DNA of 64,000 nt from Mesonia hippocampi (GCF_014197445.1 NZ_JACIFO010000002.1:248001-312000); one strand, 5' to 3'; shown: positions 34,496 to 44,043, counted from the stretch's first letter. Notes: a model not told the origin generated them from the letters alone. Translations and numbers: made by a program.

Positions 34496-37400
34496 TGTCA
34501 ATTTGAAAATATCGATTTACTTTTTCTTTATAAATAGGCTGCAAAGGTAAACTATGTCGGTTTAAAATCTCTGTGGTATTAAAATATTCTTTTGCTTTTT
34601 CTTCAAAGTTATCTAGTTTACTTTGGTGTTGCATTTTTGCCGATTCTGCTTCTCGTTTACGTTCTTGTTCTTGCTCTAAAGCGGCTTCATTTAATTGCAT
34701 TAGTTTATGTTCTACCTGCAGCATTCGTTTACGGGTTTGCTCGTTATATCCGTTTCGTAAAAGTTCATCTTCTATTGTTTTCATTTCTTCCAAAAGCATA
34801 TTAGCATCCTGCGGATTTCCTAATTCCTTAAGCATGTTTTCTAACTGAAACCTAAGCTGTTGTTGTTCTTTATATATTTCATACAACATACGGCTTTGCT
34901 CCTCTCCTTCTTCTCCTAAAGAGCCTTCTTTGCCTCCTTTATTTCCTTCACCAGAGGCACCCGATTTCCCAGATTTTCCTTCTTTACTTCCTTTAGACGA
35001 ACTCCCTTCGCTACCTTGTTCTCCTTTTTCTTTTCCTTCTCCTTTACTTCCTCCTGGCTTATTGCCTTGTTGCATTTGATTAGACAATTCCTGTTGTTTT
35101 TTTATAATGTCTGGCAACTGAAAACCTTTACCTTTTCCACTGCCTGATTTCCCCTGTCCCGATTTACCTTTACCTGAACTCCCTTTCCCCATAGCGCTCA
35201 TTTGCATCTGCATTTGGTCTAAGCTTTGGTCTAGCAAGTTTGCTAAATCGTTTGTTGCTTTAAAGGCAAATTGTTGTGAAGCTATCCCCTGAGAGATTCT
35301 GTTTTGAGCAAAATCGTCTAAAGCTTCGTCTATATTATGGGTAACTTCAACCAGTTTTTCGGTTACTTTTTCAGAAATCAAAGGGTTTCTTGCCGCCAGT
35401 GCATACAAGCTATCATCAATAAATTTAAAGTTTTGCTTTAACGCATGTTGCTTACGCAAACGCTGGGCAAAATTTGGACTATTCTCTTCCATTGCTCTAA
35501 AAGCTTGCATTAGGTCTTCTTGTTGAAATGAAAATGCAATTAAATTATCTAAAACTTGTTTGAGCATTGCAGCGTCTTCTTCTTGCTGTTCCATCTCGGC
35601 TTCCATTTGCATTTGCTGCATTTGCGAACTCATTTGTTTCATTTTATCGGCAGCCGATTGTTGCTTTTGCTGAGCATTTTTCTGGCTATTTTCACTTTGG
35701 CTACCCGATTGTTCTTGTTCTTCTAAAAGTTTTTCTGCAGCTTTTTGATCTTCCTCAGCAGCGGCTTCTGTAGGTTTATCTCTACCCAGCTCCATAGGTT
35801 CTTTTAGTTTGCTATTTTCTTCTTCCAAAGCATCTAATTCTTCTTGGAATTTTTCAAAATCTTGATGCAATTCTGCTTGCTTTTCTTTGGTATTTGTAGA
35901 ATCGTTTTTAGCTAATGCTTCTTGTTTTTTGGCAATATCTTGTAAATCTTCCCTTAATTTTTTTGCTTTCTCTTCTACATAAAAACGCTTGGTAAGTTCT
36001 AAGAGTTGTTCTAAATCTTTTTGTTGAACTTGCTGGTTTTTGGCTAATTTTTCTAGTCCTTTATCAAGCCTATCTTTATTTATTTTATCTTGGTATTTTT
36101 CTAATTCATCAATTAATTTTTCATTTTCTTTAGCTCGTTCCTTTTGCTTTTCTAAACGGTTTTCTAAAGTTTTTTGAAAATCATCTTTATTTTCTTCTTT
36201 AAATTCCTCTAGATTCTTTTTTAATTGTTCAGAGAATTTTTGCATCAGTTGTTCTTGCTCTTTCTGTCGGTCTAGGTATTGTTGTACCTTTTTACGATCT
36301 TGATACGAGTATTGGTTTTTTTCTTTCTGGAGTTGCTCTATTTTTTTATATTCTTGCTTATTTTCTTCTAGCTGTTTTAAGGCATTATCCATTCCGTGAA
36401 TAGATTCTTGTTGTTCTTTTAATTGTACTTCCTCTTTTTCTTTTTTAGAAAATTTTCTAAAACTAAAGGTTTTGCTTTTTGTTTGTTTTGCCCCATTAAC
36501 GCCATCGTTATCTTTTACCACAAAATACATTTCGTAGGAAGTCCCTTCGGTTAGGGTTAAATTTCCTGGAAAAGCGGTGGTAAACTGTGTAAGTGCTGCT
36601 TTGGGAACAGAAAGCGTTTTTATATTTTTATCACTTTGATTATCAATAGGATAATAAACTAAAGCTACCGAAGAAATTCCGTAATCATCTGAAGCATTTC
36701 CGAAAAAATAAAGCTGTTGATTATCGATAGAATCTCGCTTCACTTTAACATCAATCTTAGGGTATTGGTCTTTAAGTACTTTTAATTGATATGTTAGCTT
36801 TTCATAATGATGAATACTTGTGTTAGAGCTTGCTACGGTATAAGTAAAACTGTTTTTTACCTTAGGTTTTTGGTAAGTAAACAAGTTATTGCTTTTGTTA
36901 AATAAAGAAGCATTAGCTGTTGTAATAAAAGCTAGCGTATCTGTATTTTTTGTGGTTACCTTCCAGCTTACTTTTGTTCCTTCTGGAATAGTGGCATTAC
37001 CTGTACCTATCAGGTTTTTATTTTTTTGTTGAACATAGGCAGGATAAACTAAATTCATCTCGAAATTTACCAAACTAGGAACTTTAGTAACCGATAATTG
37101 GTAGGGAATAGAAAAAACTTCATTTGCCGAAATTTTAAACTCCTGCTGCTGTTTTACTCGCTGAAAAGTATAAGAAAAAACTCCTGGAGAAAGCGTTTTC
37201 ATTACATAGGTTTTATCGTCTATATGAATTTTAGCCTGTTGTGGAATAAGATTTCCTGTAGTTTTTACTTGCAGAGTAAAGTCTTGATTTTCGTGAATGT
37301 TTAGCGTATCGTTAAGCAACATAAACTGAAAAGGTGCTGGCGGAGTGTATTCTTTCTGATAATTAACTACCCGTTTATAAGAATCTGAAAACAAATCTAC

Positions 37401-37919
37401 ACTTCCAGAAAGGTATATTCCTACAATCACAAGCACAGGCAACAAAACATAAGCAGCATACTTTAGGTTATTTTTAAAGTTTATGGCTAATTGAAAAGGT
37501 ATGGGTTTTAAATCGATAGATTTTTGTTCTATACTCGCCAAAAGCAAATCGGACGTTAACTTAGCTGCTTGTTCTTTAAGTTGTAAAATATTAACCAGCT
37601 TATCGTTAACTTCAGGAAAATGTTGCCCTATAATTTTAGAAGCTTCTGTATAACTAATTCCTTTAGACAACCGAAATAGTTTTGCTAATGGAAATAAAAT
37701 AAACCTAAAAAACAAAAGACTTTCTACCCCAATAAAAGCCCAAAATAAAACAACACGAACCTTACTTGGTAACCAAAACAAATACTCTAATCCTACAATT
37801 AGAAGAAAGTAAAACAGCCCAATTCCTAGAAAAAACAAGCTTCCTTTTATCAAATCGTTTGTATAATACTTTCTGATAAAGCTTTCTAATTTTTTTATAA
37901 TTAGGTCGTAATTACTCAT
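34488..37919 (-). CDS. DUF4175 family large membrane protein
   Basis: A 1143-residue protein. Three membrane segments lie near the N-terminus (about residues 22-45, 53-75 and 148-170), followed by an Ig-like or beta-rich periplasmic part to about 480. A very long charged coiled coil rich in Gln, Glu and Lys follows to about 850, then a Gly/Ser/Lys low-complexity stretch near 930-1040 and a final helical part. It resembles DUF4175 proteins, which are conserved in Bacteroidota and have unknown function. The size and layout suggest a structural or tethering role in the periplasm; this is inference. Confidence 0.85.
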   Translation of the reverse strand: MSNYDLIIKKLESFIRKYYTNDLIKGSLFFLGIGLFYFLLIVGLEYLFWLPSKVRVVLFWAFIGVESLLFFRFILFPLAKLFRLSKGISYTEASKIIGQHFPEVNDKLVNILQLKEQAAKLTSDLLLASIEQKSIDLKPIPFQLAINFKNNLKYAAYVLLPVLVIVGIYLSGSVDLFSDSYKRVVNYQKEYTPPAPFQFMLLNDTLNIHENQDFTLQVKTTGNLIPQQAKIHIDDKTYVMKTLSPGVFSYTFQRVKQQQEFKISANEVFSIPYQLSVTKVPSLVNFEMNLVYPAYVQQKNKNLIGTGNATIPEGTKVSWKVTTKNTDTLAFITTANASLFNKSNNLFTYQKPKVKNSFTYTVASSNTSIHHYEKLTYQLKVLKDQYPKIDVKVKRDSIDNQQLYFFGNASDDYGISSVALVYYPIDNQSDKNIKTLSVPKAALTQFTTAFPGNLTLTEGTSYEMYFVVKDNDGVNGAKQTKSKTFSFRKFSKKEKEEVQLKEQQESIHGMDNALKQLEENKQEYKKIEQLQKEKNQYSYQDRKKVQQYLDRQKEQEQLMQKFSEQLKKNLEEFKEENKDDFQKTLENRLEKQKERAKENEKLIDELEKYQDKINKDRLDKGLEKLAKNQQVQQKDLEQLLELTKRFYVEEKAKKLREDLQDIAKKQEALAKNDSTNTKEKQAELHQDFEKFQEELDALEEENSKLKEPMELGRDKPTEAAAEEDQKAAEKLLEEQEQSGSQSENSQKNAQQKQQSAADKMKQMSSQMQQMQMEAEMEQQEEDAAMLKQVLDNLIAFSFQQEDLMQAFRAMEENSPNFAQRLRKQHALKQNFKFIDDSLYALAARNPLISEKVTEKLVEVTHNIDEALDDFAQNRISQGIASQQFAFKATNDLANLLDQSLDQMQMQMSAMGKGSSGKGKSGQGKSGSGKGKGFQLPDIIKKQQELSNQMQQGNKPGGSKGEGKEKGEQGSEGSSSKGSKEGKSGKSGASGEGNKGGKEGSLGEEGEEQSRMLYEIYKEQQQLRFQLENMLKELGNPQDANMLLEEMKTIEDELLRNGYNEQTRKRMLQVEHKLMQLNEAALEQEQERKREAESAKMQHQSKLDNFEEKAKEYFNTTEILNRHSLPLQPIYKEKVNRYFQIDND

Positions 37920-38025
37920 TTGTATTGTTTTGTATAAAACTTATAAAATTACAATAATTATTTTAGACTAAAATAATTATCTGTTTTTACAAAAATATAG
38001 ACTTTTAGCTGTAATATTTTTAATG

Positions 38026-38033
38026 TATTTTTG
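38026..38033 (+). promoter_or_regulatory. -7 box for gltX
   Basis: TATTTTTG matches TAnnTTTG. Transcription would start near 38040, after an in-frame ATG at 38023, so it decides the gltX start in favour of the ATG at 38050. No clear -33 element is seen. Confidence 0.6.
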
Positions 38034-38049
38034 CCAAAAAAACAAGACT

Positions 38050-39570
38050 ATGGCTACTGTACGCGTACGCTTTGCTCCAAGCCCAACCGGACCACTGCAT
38101 ATTGGAGGTTTAAGAACGGCTTTATTTAATTACTTATATGCAAAAAAACACAACGGCGATTTTATTCTTCGTATAGAAGATACCGACCAAAATAGGTATG
38201 TAGAAGGTGCCGAAGCCTATATTATAGAAGCATTAAACTGGTGTAATATTCCTTACGACGAAGGTCCAGGAAAAGAAGCCAATGTGGGTCCTTATAAACA
38301 AAGCGAACGTAAAGCATTATACGCAAAATACACACAACAATTGCTAAACGAAGGAAAAGCTTACTATGCATTTGATACCCCTGACGAGCTTACAAAATAC
38401 CGCAGTGATTATGAAGCCGAAGGAAAAACCTTTATTTATAACTGGCATAACCGCTTAACGCTAAATAATTCTTTAGCCCTTACCGAAGCAGAAGTAAAAG
38501 AAAAACTAGCAACAAATACGCCTTATGTAATACGCTTTAAAAGTCCAGAAAATGAACTGCTTGCTATGCACGACGAAATTAGAGGCAATATACAAGTACA
38601 AACAAAAACCTTAGACGATAAAGTTTTATTTAAAAGCGATGGGATGCCAACCTACCACTTGGCAAATATTGTAGATGATCACCTAATGGGCATTACCCAT
38701 GTAATACGCGGAGAGGAATGGCTACCCAGTTTAGCCTTACACCTCCTACTCTACCGAGCTTTTAATTGGGAAGCACCAAAATTTGCTCACCTACCACTTA
38801 TCTTAAAACCTACCGGAAAAGGAAAATTAAGCAAACGCGATGGTGATAAAATGGGCTTTCCTGTTTTTCCATTACTATGGGAAGACCCTAAAACTAAAGA
38901 AATAGCCGCAGGATATCGCGAAGATGGTTACTTACCACAAGCTGTTATCAATATGCTTGCCTTTTTAGGATGGAATGAAGGCGAAGGTTCTGAAAAAGAA
39001 ATTTACAGCCTAGAAGAACTCGTACAGGCTTTTAGCTTAGATCATGTTTCTAAAAGTGGCGCTAAATTTGATCCTGAAAAAACAAAATGGTTTCAGCAGC
39101 ATTATTTACAAAAAGAAGATAACCAAACACTTGCTAAACAATACCTAAGTATCTTAGAAGAAAAAAATATTTCTACCACACTTAGTTATGTAACACAAGT
39201 TGTAAATAGCATTAAAGAACGTGCAACTTTTGTAAGCGATTTTTGGGAATTAAGCAGTTTTTATTTTGAAGCGCCAACTACCTTTAACAATAAAGCTGCA
39301 AAAAAAGCTTGGAAAGAAGATACGGCAGAAATTATGACTAAACTTGCAGAAGTACTTAGCACAATAGAAGATTATAAAACAGAAAACATACAAGAAGCAG
39401 TAAAACCTTGGATAAGTGAACAAAAAATAGGCTTTGGTAAAGTAATGCAACCTTTACGCCTTGCTTTGGTTGGCGATATGAAAGGTCCAGATTTATTCGA
39501 TATCCTCTCAAGCATAGGCAAAACAGAAAGCTTAAAACGTATTGCATTTGCCATAGAAAAATTAGCTTAA
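38050..39570 (+). CDS. gltX: Glutamate--tRNA ligase
   Basis: A 506-residue class I aminoacyl-tRNA synthetase. The HIGH-type motif is in RFAPSPTGPLHIGG at residues 5-18 and the KMSKS-type motif is KLSKRDGDK near residue 260, both intact, with the helical anticodon-binding end. It attaches Glu to tRNA-Glu. The chosen start gives MATVRVRFAPSPTG, the usual N-terminus; an ATG 27 bases upstream overlaps the -7 promoter box. Confidence 0.97.
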   Translation: MATVRVRFAPSPTGPLHIGGLRTALFNYLYAKKHNGDFILRIEDTDQNRYVEGAEAYIIEALNWCNIPYDEGPGKEANVGPYKQSERKALYAKYTQQLLNEGKAYYAFDTPDELTKYRSDYEAEGKTFIYNWHNRLTLNNSLALTEAEVKEKLATNTPYVIRFKSPENELLAMHDEIRGNIQVQTKTLDDKVLFKSDGMPTYHLANIVDDHLMGITHVIRGEEWLPSLALHLLLYRAFNWEAPKFAHLPLILKPTGKGKLSKRDGDKMGFPVFPLLWEDPKTKEIAAGYREDGYLPQAVINMLAFLGWNEGEGSEKEIYSLEELVQAFSLDHVSKSGAKFDPEKTKWFQQHYLQKEDNQTLAKQYLSILEEKNISTTLSYVTQVVNSIKERATFVSDFWELSSFYFEAPTTFNNKAAKKAWKEDTAEIMTKLAEVLSTIEDYKTENIQEAVKPWISEQKIGFGKVMQPLRLALVGDMKGPDLFDILSSIGKTESLKRIAFAIEKLA

Positions 39571-39592
39571 CACGATAAAATAACAAAGCTAT

Positions 39593-39622
39593 AAATCCTA
39601 TCGAGTTCGGTAGGATTTTTTT
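39593..39622 (+). terminator. Terminator after gltX
   Basis: An 8-bp stem (39593-39600 with 39611-39618) around a 10-base loop that may pair further, followed by T residues. It separates gltX from the SPFH gene. Confidence 0.7.
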
Positions 39623-39673
39623 ATTTCCAAATCATAAAAATACGTATCTTTAATGCAAATTAAACTATTTATT

Positions 39674-40687
39674 ATGGGAAATGTATTTTTTGGATTTATA
39701 GTCTTTTTTGGACTAGTAATCTTAATTACAGGGATTTTCACTGTAAAACAACAAAGTGCCGCAGTTATCGAGCGGTTTGGAAAATTTTTAAGCATCAGAA
39801 ACTCTGGATTACAATTTAAAATTCCAATTTTTGATAAAATTGCAGGACGTATAAATTTACGTATCCAACAATTGGATGTAATTGTAGAAACAAAAACTAA
39901 AGACGATGTTTTTGTACGCTTAAAAATATCGGTACAATTTCAAGTGATTAGAGAAAAGGTTTACGATGCTTTTTACAGACTTCAAAACCCGCAAGACCAA
40001 ATTACTGCCTATGTTTTTGATGTAGTACGTGCCGAAGTTCCTAAAATGAGACTTGATGATGTTTTTGAACGTAAAGATGATATTGCAATTGCTGTAAAAT
40101 CTGAACTTAACGACGCTATGAGCGATTATGGTTACGATATTATTAAAACATTGGTAACCGATATAGACCCAGATATACAAGTAAAAGAAGCCATGAACCG
40201 CATTAATGCTTCTGAAAGAGAAAAAGTAGCTGCCGAGTACGAAGCAGAAGCAGAACGTATTAAAATTGTAGCCAAAGCACGTGCAGAAGCAGAAAGCAAA
40301 CGCTTACAAGGACAAGGTATTGCAGACCAACGCCGCGAAATAGCTAGAGGTTTAGAAGAATCTGTAGATGTATTAAACAACGTAGGGATAAACTCTCAAG
40401 AAGCATCGGCATTAATAGTAGTAACCCAACATTACGATACTTTACAATCTATAGGAGAAGAAACCAATACCAACCTTATTTTATTACCTAACTCTCCGCA
40501 AGCAGGTAGCGATATGCTTAACAATATGATTGCATCCTTTGTAGCCTCTAACCGCATAGGTGAAGAAATGAAAAAACAAAATGAAGCTAGAGGGATAGAA
40601 CCTAAGAAAAAAAATAAACCCGAAAAACCTAGAAATGAGAATAGAGATGATTTTCTAGATTATGGAGATGATGAATATGTAAGCTAA
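39674..40687 (+). CDS. SPFH/band 7 (stomatin-prohibitin-like) membrane protein
   Basis: A 337-residue protein with one N-terminal membrane segment (about residues 4-23), an SPFH domain (GRINLRIQQLDV and VSVQF-type strands), a long Glu/Ala-rich helix (KVAAEYEAEAERIK) and a charged tail. Such proteins form ring-like scaffolds on the inner membrane and work with membrane proteases; the partner here is unknown. I use the ATG at 39674 rather than 39653, because a promoter-like TATCTTTA sits just before the latter. Confidence 0.92.
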   Translation: MGNVFFGFIVFFGLVILITGIFTVKQQSAAVIERFGKFLSIRNSGLQFKIPIFDKIAGRINLRIQQLDVIVETKTKDDVFVRLKISVQFQVIREKVYDAFYRLQNPQDQITAYVFDVVRAEVPKMRLDDVFERKDDIAIAVKSELNDAMSDYGYDIIKTLVTDIDPDIQVKEAMNRINASEREKVAAEYEAEAERIKIVAKARAEAESKRLQGQGIADQRREIARGLEESVDVLNNVGINSQEASALIVVTQHYDTLQSIGEETNTNLILLPNSPQAGSDMLNNMIASFVASNRIGEEMKKQNEARGIEPKKKNKPEKPRNENRDDFLDYGDDEYVS

Positions 40688-40711
40688 ACCAAACATGTTT
40701 AGATAAAAACT

Positions 40712-40744
40712 AAAAACCCCAAATCTTGATGATTTGGGGTTTTT
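40712..40744. terminator. Bidirectional terminator after the SPFH gene
   Basis: A 14-bp stem (40712-40725 with 40731-40744) with a 5-base loop, A-rich on the left and T-rich on the right. It is placed between convergent genes (SPFH and DUF6327). Confidence 0.92.
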
Positions 40745-40761
40745 AGTATACTGTTTTATAT

Positions 40762-40983
40762 TTAAAAAAATCGTTTCGGGAGGATTTTGGTAATTAGTTT
40801 AGAAACAAAAGCTTTTTTAGTAAAAGAAAGAATAGCATTACTTGCTATAGAAGATAAAGACAAGTCCTCTTTTACGTAATGAAAATTTCGTTTCATCTTT
40901 TCTTGATTAATTTTGGTTTGAAGTCTTAAAATTTTCAAATCATAATCCACTTCATCAAACGAGGTGTATTGCGTTTTTTTCAT
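40762..40983 (-). CDS. DUF6327 family small protein
   Basis: A 73-residue protein with a conserved-looking N-terminus (YTSFDEVDYDLKILRLQTKI) and basic C-terminus, no signal or clear membrane segment. It matches DUF6327 as I recall it. The function is unknown. It is the last gene of a three-gene run with the holin-like and YtxH proteins, an order seen in other flavobacteria and likely an envelope-stress module. Confidence 0.75.
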   Translation of the reverse strand: MKKTQYTSFDEVDYDLKILRLQTKINQEKMKRNFHYVKEDLSLSSIASNAILSFTKKAFVSKLITKILPKRFF

Positions 40984-41036
40984 TTCGTAAGGGTTTGATA
41001 CATTTTTTATTTAAAATGCAGAGAAACATATCTTAT

Positions 41037-41435
41037 TTACTCTTTTGGAGTAATAGAACCTTTTATAATGTTCTCTATAGGTTCTTCATTATCAAAAAAT
41101 AAAGTAGAAAAACGTTTTAGAATAACTTTATCTACCAATTGTTTTCTAAAGATGTAAATAAGAATTGTTATTAATAGAAAAACACCACTGATAATAAAAA
41201 AACCAGCACTGTAACTATCAAGAGCAGCTCCTATTAAAAAAGCAAAAGCAAAAGCTGTAAAAGCTAAGAAAAATAAAAAAAGGCTGCCAATACATAGTAA
41301 TTTAACCAGCATAGCAGCACTTTGTGATGTTTTCTTAAATATATCGAGTTTATAATAAGCTAATAAACTCTCTATATAATTTTGTGTATGCTCATTTAAG
41401 TCTTTAAAATTATTATTTAGATGATTAAATGCCAT
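41037..41435 (-). CDS. Putative holin-superfamily membrane protein (phage_holin_3_6-like)
   Basis: A 132-residue protein with two strong membrane segments at about residues 45-70 and 77-97 and a soluble N-terminal helix. It looks like the family named Actinobacteriophage holin/phage_holin_3_6, which is widespread in non-phage settings. No prophage genes are near, so a lysis role is unlikely. It lies 8 bases after the YtxH gene. Confidence 0.75.
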   Translation of the reverse strand: MAFNHLNNNFKDLNEHTQNYIESLLAYYKLDIFKKTSQSAAMLVKLLCIGSLFLFFLAFTAFAFAFLIGAALDSYSAGFFIISGVFLLITILIYIFRKQLVDKVILKRFSTLFFDNEEPIENIIKGSITPKE

Positions 41436-41443
41436 ATACTAAA

Positions 41444-41791
41444 CTATGCTATTGAGCTTTTTTCTCCTTTTTGAAGTTTAGCGTTTTTTTTTCTTAATTC
41501 CTCAAGCTTTTCTTCCATTGCTACCAAAATATCATCGGCTTTATAACTTGCAGAAGATAGGGTTTCTTCTAACCTAGATTCAAAACCTGCTTTTGCTTTG
41601 GTAACCGATTCGTTTAAATTAGAAGCAGCCTCTTTTAATTGATGATCAAATTTATCACGAGCTTTATCGGCTTCTTCTCTTATTCTTCTACGGGTTTTGC
41701 TTCCTTTATCTGGTGCGTAAAGTATTCCTAATCCTGCACCTATGGCAGCGCCTGTTAATAAAGCTAAAATTGTGTTTCCTGTATTGTTCAT
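41444..41791 (-). CDS. YtxH domain-containing protein
   Basis: A 115-residue protein with an N-terminal glycine-rich membrane segment (LLTGAAIGAGLGILYAPDKG, residues 10-29) and a long charged helix, the YtxH layout. YtxH-like proteins are general-stress proteins in Bacillus; the role in Bacteroidota is not known. It is the first gene of the leftward run with the holin-like and DUF6327 genes. Confidence 0.88.
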   Translation of the reverse strand: MNNTGNTILALLTGAAIGAGLGILYAPDKGSKTRRRIREEADKARDKFDHQLKEAASNLNESVTKAKAGFESRLEETLSSASYKADDILVAMEEKLEELRKKNAKLQKGEKSSIA

Positions 41792-41823
41792 AATGATGGT
41801 TTTTAAATTATTAACGTATTACT

Positions 41824-41831
41824 CAAATATA
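41824..41831 (-). promoter_or_regulatory. -7 box for the YtxH-holin-DUF6327 run
   Basis: The minus strand reads TATATTTG, matching TAnnTTTG, 32 bases before the YtxH ATG. No clear -33 element, so this is tentative. Confidence 0.4.
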
Positions 41832-41899
41832 CTATAAATAGCTAAGTAGTACTGTTAATTTGCCGTTAATATAATTTTAAAAACTACTATTTTATAAAC

Positions 41900-43573
41900 T
41901 TAATTCTTTTTACCCCAAGAATCTCTTAAACCTACTGTTTTATTAAAAACTAATTTTTTAGCTGAAGTATCTTTATCTATACAGAAATAACCTATACGCT
42001 GAAACTGAAATTTATCTAAAACTTTTGCTTCTTGCAGACTAGGTTCTACATAACCTGTTATTACTTCTAACGAATTTGGATTTATAAATTCTAAATAATC
42101 TTTTTCTTTATCTGCATCTGGAGATTCTACGCTAAATAAACGATCGTACAAACGTATTTCTGCAGGAATAGCATGTTTGATAGATACCCAGTGTAAAGTC
42201 CCCTTTACTTTGCGTTGCGAAGCTTCTGTACCGCTGCCACTTTTAGTATCTTTATCGTAAGTACAATGTACTTCTAAAATGTTTCCTTCAGCATCTTTAA
42301 TTACGCTTTCTGCTTTTATAATATAGGCATTTTTAAGCCTAACTTCTTTGCCTAATTTAAGTCTAAAAAACTTTCTGTTGGCTTCTTCTTTAAAATCTTC
42401 TCTTTCTATATAAAGCTCTTTAGAAAAAGGTACTTGCCTACTTCCTGCATGCTCATCTTCAGGATTATTTTCGGCAGTTAGCCACTCTTCCTCTTCTTCG
42501 TAATTGGTAATTACAATTTTAAGCGGATCGATAACCCCCATAACACGTGGAGCTATTTTATTTAAATCCTCACGAACACAAAATTCTAAATGCGATAAAT
42601 CTACCACGTTTTCACGTTTTGCTATCCCAATAGAAGTTGCAAAATTACGTATAGAAGCTGGTGTATAACCACGGCGTCTTAACCCAGAAATGGTTGGCAT
42701 ACGCGGATCGTCCCATCCTGTTACAATACCTTCTTGTACCAGTTTAGCCAATTTACGTTTACTAACTACGGTGTGGCTAAAGTTTCTTCTGGCAAATTCT
42801 CGCTGCTTAGGTAAGAAATCGCCTGGTTTTTCTATTTTCTTTAAAAACCAATTGTATAATTCGCGGTGAGGTAAAAATTCTAATGTACAAAAAGAGTGTG
42901 ATATCTGCTCGATAAAATCACTTTCTCCATGTGCCCAATCGTACATTGGGTATATTTTCCAAGTATTGCCTGTACGGTGGTGTGGTTTATGCAAAGTACG
43001 GTACATAATTGGGTCGCGCATAAGCATATTTCCAGCAGTCATGTCTATTTTTGCTCTTAATACATGTTCCCCTTCATTGGTTTCTCCGTTTTTCATAGCT
43101 TCAAATAAAGCTAAGTTTTCTTCGACAGAGCGGTTACGAAACGGACTCTCTTCTCCTGGTTTGGTAGGCGTGCCTTTTTGGGCTGCAATCTCTTCAGAGG
43201 TTTGGCTATCTACATAAGCATCGCCGTTTTTAATAAGCGCTATTGCCCAATCGTAAAGTTGCTGAAAATAATCTGATGCATAGCATTCTTTAGACCAGGT
43301 AAAGCCTAACCATTCTACATCCTTTTTTATCGCATCTACATATTCCTGCTCTTCTTTTGCAGGGTTTGTATCATCAAAACGTAAATTTACAGGAGCATTA
43401 TAGCGTTTACCTAAACCAAAGTTTAAGTTGATAGAAGAAGCATGACCTATGTGTAAGTATCCGTTAGGTTCTGGAGGGAATCTAAATTTTAATACTTCTT
43501 TGGTGTAGTTTCCTTTTAAATCTTCTTCTATAATTTGCTCTATAAAATTGAGTGATTTTGTTTCTTCTGCCAT
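41900..43573 (-). CDS. glnS: Glutamine--tRNA ligase
   Basis: A 557-residue class I synthetase. The HIGH motif is PNGYLHIGH at residues 32-40 and the KMSKS-type motif is in VVSKRKLAKLV near 270; a C-terminal beta-barrel anticodon-binding domain follows. It charges tRNA-Gln directly, so the organism probably does not rely only on the transamidation route. It is divergent from folB, and both have -7 boxes in the 109-base gap. Confidence 0.96.
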   Translation of the reverse strand: MAEETKSLNFIEQIIEEDLKGNYTKEVLKFRFPPEPNGYLHIGHASSINLNFGLGKRYNAPVNLRFDDTNPAKEEQEYVDAIKKDVEWLGFTWSKECYASDYFQQLYDWAIALIKNGDAYVDSQTSEEIAAQKGTPTKPGEESPFRNRSVEENLALFEAMKNGETNEGEHVLRAKIDMTAGNMLMRDPIMYRTLHKPHHRTGNTWKIYPMYDWAHGESDFIEQISHSFCTLEFLPHRELYNWFLKKIEKPGDFLPKQREFARRNFSHTVVSKRKLAKLVQEGIVTGWDDPRMPTISGLRRRGYTPASIRNFATSIGIAKRENVVDLSHLEFCVREDLNKIAPRVMGVIDPLKIVITNYEEEEEWLTAENNPEDEHAGSRQVPFSKELYIEREDFKEEANRKFFRLKLGKEVRLKNAYIIKAESVIKDAEGNILEVHCTYDKDTKSGSGTEASQRKVKGTLHWVSIKHAIPAEIRLYDRLFSVESPDADKEKDYLEFINPNSLEVITGYVEPSLQEAKVLDKFQFQRIGYFCIDKDTSAKKLVFNKTVGLRDSWGKKN

Positions 43574-43590
43574 GGCTAAATATTAGACTG

Positions 43591-43598
43591 CAAAGTTA
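43591..43598 (-). promoter_or_regulatory. -7 box for glnS
   Basis: The minus strand reads TAACTTTG, matching TAnnTTTG, 17 bases before the ATG at 43573. It belongs to a divergent promoter pair with the folB box at 43645-43652. Confidence 0.55.
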
Positions 43599-43644
43599 AT
43601 TAAAATAAACAGATTATAAAGCTAGCTTTCTTCTATAAACATGA

Positions 43645-43652
43645 TAAATTTG
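43645..43652 (+). promoter_or_regulatory. -7 box for folB
   Basis: TAAATTTG matches TAnnTTTG, 30 bases before the folB start at 43683. No clear -33 element at standard spacing. Confidence 0.5.
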
Positions 43653-43682
43653 CATAGAAATTTTTAGTATAAATTATTTATT

Positions 43683-44039
43683 TTGGGAAAAATTAAACTT
43701 ACAAACATTAGGGTATTTACAAACCACGGATGCCTAGAAGAAGAAGGTAAAATTGGTAGTGAATATCGGGTAGATTTAACCATAGAGGCTAATTTCTCTA
43801 AATCGGCAGAAACCGATAACCTAGCAGATACAGTAGATTATGTGCATCTTAACCGAATTGTAAAAGAAGAAATGGCTATACGAGCAAAACTTTTAGAACA
43901 AGTTGCTAAACGTATTTTAGACCGTATAATGAATGAACTACAACTTGTTGATAAAGCTGAAGTTAGCGTTTCTAAAATAAATCCTCCCTTAGGTGGCGAT
44001 GTAGAAATGGTAAGTTTAATTTTAAGCAAAACAAGATAG
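43683..44039 (+). CDS. folB: Dihydroneopterin aldolase
   Basis: A 118-residue enzyme of folate synthesis that forms 6-hydroxymethyl-dihydropterin. The VFTNHGCLEEEGKIGSEYRVD segment (about residues 10-30) and the VSVSKINPPLGGDVE segment near residue 97 (catalytic Lys) are present. The start appears to be TTG: the frame has a stop seven codons upstream and no ATG until residue 59, and MGKIKLTNIRVF matches the family N-terminus. Confidence 0.92.
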   Translation: MGKIKLTNIRVFTNHGCLEEEGKIGSEYRVDLTIEANFSKSAETDNLADTVDYVHLNRIVKEEMAIRAKLLEQVAKRILDRIMNELQLVDKAEVSVSKINPPLGGDVEMVSLILSKTR

Positions 44040-44043
44040 AATG

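Noticed and set aside
41037-41435. Holin name suggesting a prophage
   Set aside because: No capsid, tail, integrase or lysin genes near; this family is common in chromosomal envelope clusters.
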